A DNA stretch of 64,000 bases from Nocardiopsis quinghaiensis. GTDB lineage: Bacteria; Actinomycetota; Actinomycetes; Streptosporangiales; Streptosporangiaceae. Below are positions 62,343 to 64,000 of the stretch, piece by piece; position 1 is the stretch's first letter, and each line of letters starts with the position of its first letter. The stretch is from contig NZ_VWVU01000008.1 in NCBI RefSeq assembly GCF_008638365.1, forward strand, positions 62,001 through 126,000, in the 5' to 3' direction. The position numbers and the translations under genes were made by a program. The notes beneath the pieces are model-generated. The model was given only the letters and a program-made list of their open reading frames with translations. It was not told where the DNA came from and did no database searches.

Positions 62343-62354
62343 ACCCCGCACACG

Positions 62355-62394
62355 GAGGACGGGCGCCGCTCCTGCCGGAGCGGCGCCCGTCCTC
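62355..62394. terminator. bidirectional terminator between convergent genes
   Basis: A perfect 18-bp stem, 62355-62372 with 62377-62394, and a TGCC loop lie between the acidic membrane protein gene and ileS, which converge here. No U-tract on either side. Confidence 0.9.
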
Positions 62395-62408
62395 GCCGAC
62401 AGGCCCGA

Positions 62409-64000
62409 TCAGGCCTTGCGGAGCCCGAAGGTCACACCGAACTCCTCGGAGGAGACGGTATACGACTCCCCGTCCAGGGCACCGGGCGCGAACGTGTCGG
62501 CCAGGACCTCGGCGGCGATCGCCCGGCCGTGCTCGTCGAGCGCCAGCTCGGTGGCCTCGTCCGTGGCCGACCACCACACCTCGATACGGTCCGACACGTC
62601 CAGTCCGCTCCTCTTGCGGGCGTCCTGGAGCATCCGGACCATCTCGCGGGCCAGGCCGGCGCGGCGCAGCTCAGGCGTGAGCTCCAGGTCCAGGGCGACG
62701 GTCTCACCGGACTCGGACGCCACCGCCCAGCCCTCACGGGGCTGCTCGGTCACCAGCAGCTCGTCGGCGCTGACCTCCACCGGCTCGTCCTCGACGTGTA
62801 CCCGGGCCCAACCGGTGTCGCGTACCTGCCGCACCAGGGCGGCGGGGTCGGCGGCCTGGATGGCCTTGGCCACCAGCGGCGTGCGCTTGGCGAACCGCTT
62901 GCCCAGCGCGCGGAAGTTCGGCTTCACGACGTAGTCCACCAGGTCGCCGCCCACCGAGGACAGCGAGTCCAGCGCGGTCACGTTCAGCTCGTCCGCGATC
63001 TGGCCGTGCAGCTGCTCCGGCAGGTCCGCGAAACCCGGGGCGCCCACCAGGGCGCGGGCCAGCGGCTGGCGGGTGCGCACCGCCGAGTCCACCCGGGCCG
63101 AGCGGCCCAGCTCCACCAGGCGGCGGGTCAGCGCCATGTCGCCGGACAGCTCCGGGTCGATGAGGTCCTCGCGCACCTTCGGCCACGGGGCCAGGTGCAC
63201 CGAGTCCGGCGCGTCCGGGCGGCGCAGCGCCGACCACACGTGGTCGGTCAGGAACGGCACGATCGGCGCCATCAGCAGCGTGACGGTCTCCAGGGCCTCG
63301 AACAGCGTCGCGAAGGCCGCCGCGCCCTCGGGGGTGTCGGCCCCGCCCCAGAAGCGGCGGCGGGAGCGGCGCACGTACCAGTTGGACACGTCGTCCACGA
63401 AGGCGGTCAGGCGGCGCCCGGCCGTGGTGGTGTCGAAGGAGTCCATCGCCTCGGTGACGTCCCGGACGACCTCGTTCAGCTCCGACAGCAGCCACCGGTC
63501 CAGCAGCGGCCGGTCCTGCGGCTCGGGGGCCGCGGCCAGCCTGGAGTGGTCCCAGCCCTCACCGGCGTTCGCGTACAGGGTGAGGAAGGAGACGGTGCTG
63601 TAGTAGGTCAGCAGCACCTTGCGGACGATCTCCTCCAGGGCGGCGTGGCCCACCCGGCGGGCGGTCCACGGTGAACCGCTGGCCAGCATGAACCAGCGCA
63701 GCGCGTCCGCGCCGTGTCGGTCCATCACCGGGATCGGCTCCATGACGTTGCCCAGGTGCTTGCTCATCTTGCGGCCGTCCTCGGCGAGGATGTGGCCGAG
63801 CACGACCACGTTCTCGAAGGAGTTCCGGCCGAACACCAGGGTGCTCACCGCCAGCAGCGAGTAGAACCAGCCGCGGGTCTGGTCGATGGCCTCGGAGATG
63901 TACTGCGCCGGGAAGTTGGCCCGGAAGGTCTCCTCGTCGTACTGCGGGGCGCCCCACTGGGCGAAGGGCATGGACCCGGAGTCGAACCAGGCGTCGATGA
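62409..64000 (-). CDS. ileS: isoleucyl-tRNA synthetase, C-terminal part (5' end outside window)
   Basis: Class I aminoacyl-tRNA synthetase charging tRNA-Ile; 530 C-terminal residues are visible. The segment begins in AWFDSGSMPFAQWG, goes through SEAIDQTRGWFYSLLAVSTL and the KMSKS-type motif GRKMSKHLGN (His replacing the last Ser, as in other actinobacterial IleRS), and HGADALRWFMLASGSPW. The anticodon-binding helices follow (SNWYVRRSRRRFWGG), and the C-terminal extension lacks the CxxC zinc finger of the E. coli type. This fits the eukaryote-like IleS2 class common in actinobacteria. The frame runs off the window edge. Confidence 0.96.
   Translation of the reverse strand, partial: IDAWFDSGSMPFAQWGAPQYDEETFRANFPAQYISEAIDQTRGWFYSLLAVSTLVFGRNSFENVVVLGHILAEDGRKMSKHLGNVMEPIPVMDRHGADALRWFMLASGSPWTARRVGHAALEEIVRKVLLTYYSTVSFLTLYANAGEGWDHSRLAAAPEPQDRPLLDRWLLSELNEVVRDVTEAMDSFDTTTAGRRLTAFVDDVSNWYVRRSRRRFWGGADTPEGAAAFATLFEALETVTLLMAPIVPFLTDHVWSALRRPDAPDSVHLAPWPKVREDLIDPELSGDMALTRRLVELGRSARVDSAVRTRQPLARALVGAPGFADLPEQLHGQIADELNVTALDSLSSVGGDLVDYVVKPNFRALGKRFAKRTPLVAKAIQAADPAALVRQVRDTGWARVHVEDEPVEVSADELLVTEQPREGWAVASESGETVALDLELTPELRRAGLAREMVRMLQDARKRSGLDVSDRIEVWWSATDEATELALDEHGRAIAAEVLADTFAPGALDGESYTVSSEEFGVTFGLRKA

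Overview
The window is a high-GC (roughly 70%+) actinobacterial chromosome segment. GTG and TTG starts are frequent, stop/start overlaps of GTGA or ATGA type are common, and several genes look leaderless. MurE carries the meso-diaminopimelate signature, and sepF, yggT and divIVA lie downstream of ftsZ. Gene order and protein features fit the Nocardiopsaceae/Streptosporangiales side of the actinomycetes (Nocardiopsis- or Thermobifida-like). That placement is an inference from sequence alone.

Layout. 1-4 kb: the C-terminal part of an FtsX-type ABC permease, a divergent SAM-methyltransferase-like gene, a DinB-family gene and a methyltransferase remnant. 4-9.8 kb: priA (minus strand), fmt, rsmB and rpe. 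10-14.6 kb: a PAP2 phosphatase, then an FMN riboswitch controlling ribE-ribBA-ribH (no ribD), then a PH-like membrane protein. 14.7-24.2 kb: xdhC and a mocA-like gene, an aldose epimerase, a large membrane-anchored Ser/Thr kinase, DUF2470, a divergent yceI/marR pair, sseB-like and a prepilin peptidase. 24.2-32 kb: aroC, DUF998, aroK-aroB, efp-nusB, a methyltransferase, DNA polymerase IV and DUF3040.

32-37 kb holds the moxR-DUF58-transglutaminase operon on the minus strand. It is divergent from the division and cell-wall (dcw) cluster at 37.3-61.1 kb: mraZ-rsmH-ftsL-ftsI-[mmuM, reverse]-murE-murF-mraY-murD-ftsW-[IscB element]-murG-murC-ftsQ-ftsZ-pgeF-yggS-sepF-yggT-divIVA. An acidic repeat-containing membrane protein and the 3' part of ileS (minus strand) close the window. 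The dcw cluster supplies UDP-MurNAc-pentapeptide, lipid I and lipid II, septal transpeptidase/SEDS synthesis and the Z ring with its SepF/DivIVA partners.

The most unusual item is an IS200/IS605-type IscB element inserted between ftsW and murG. Its protein (50619-51527) keeps the PLMP domain, RuvC-I, RuvC-III and the C-terminal domain. One apparently in-frame deletion has removed the bridge helix, RuvC-II and the catalytic part of the HNH domain. The upstream region that should encode its omegaRNA (HEARO RNA) is still present, and the element separates murG from the Shine-Dalgarno-like sequence at the end of ftsW. Other points of note: a textbook 10-bp-period MraZ operator overlapping the mraZ promoter, a reverse-strand mmuM gene and a block of three strong hairpins that both break the dcw cluster, and a very long Gln/Pro/Val-rich FtsZ linker.
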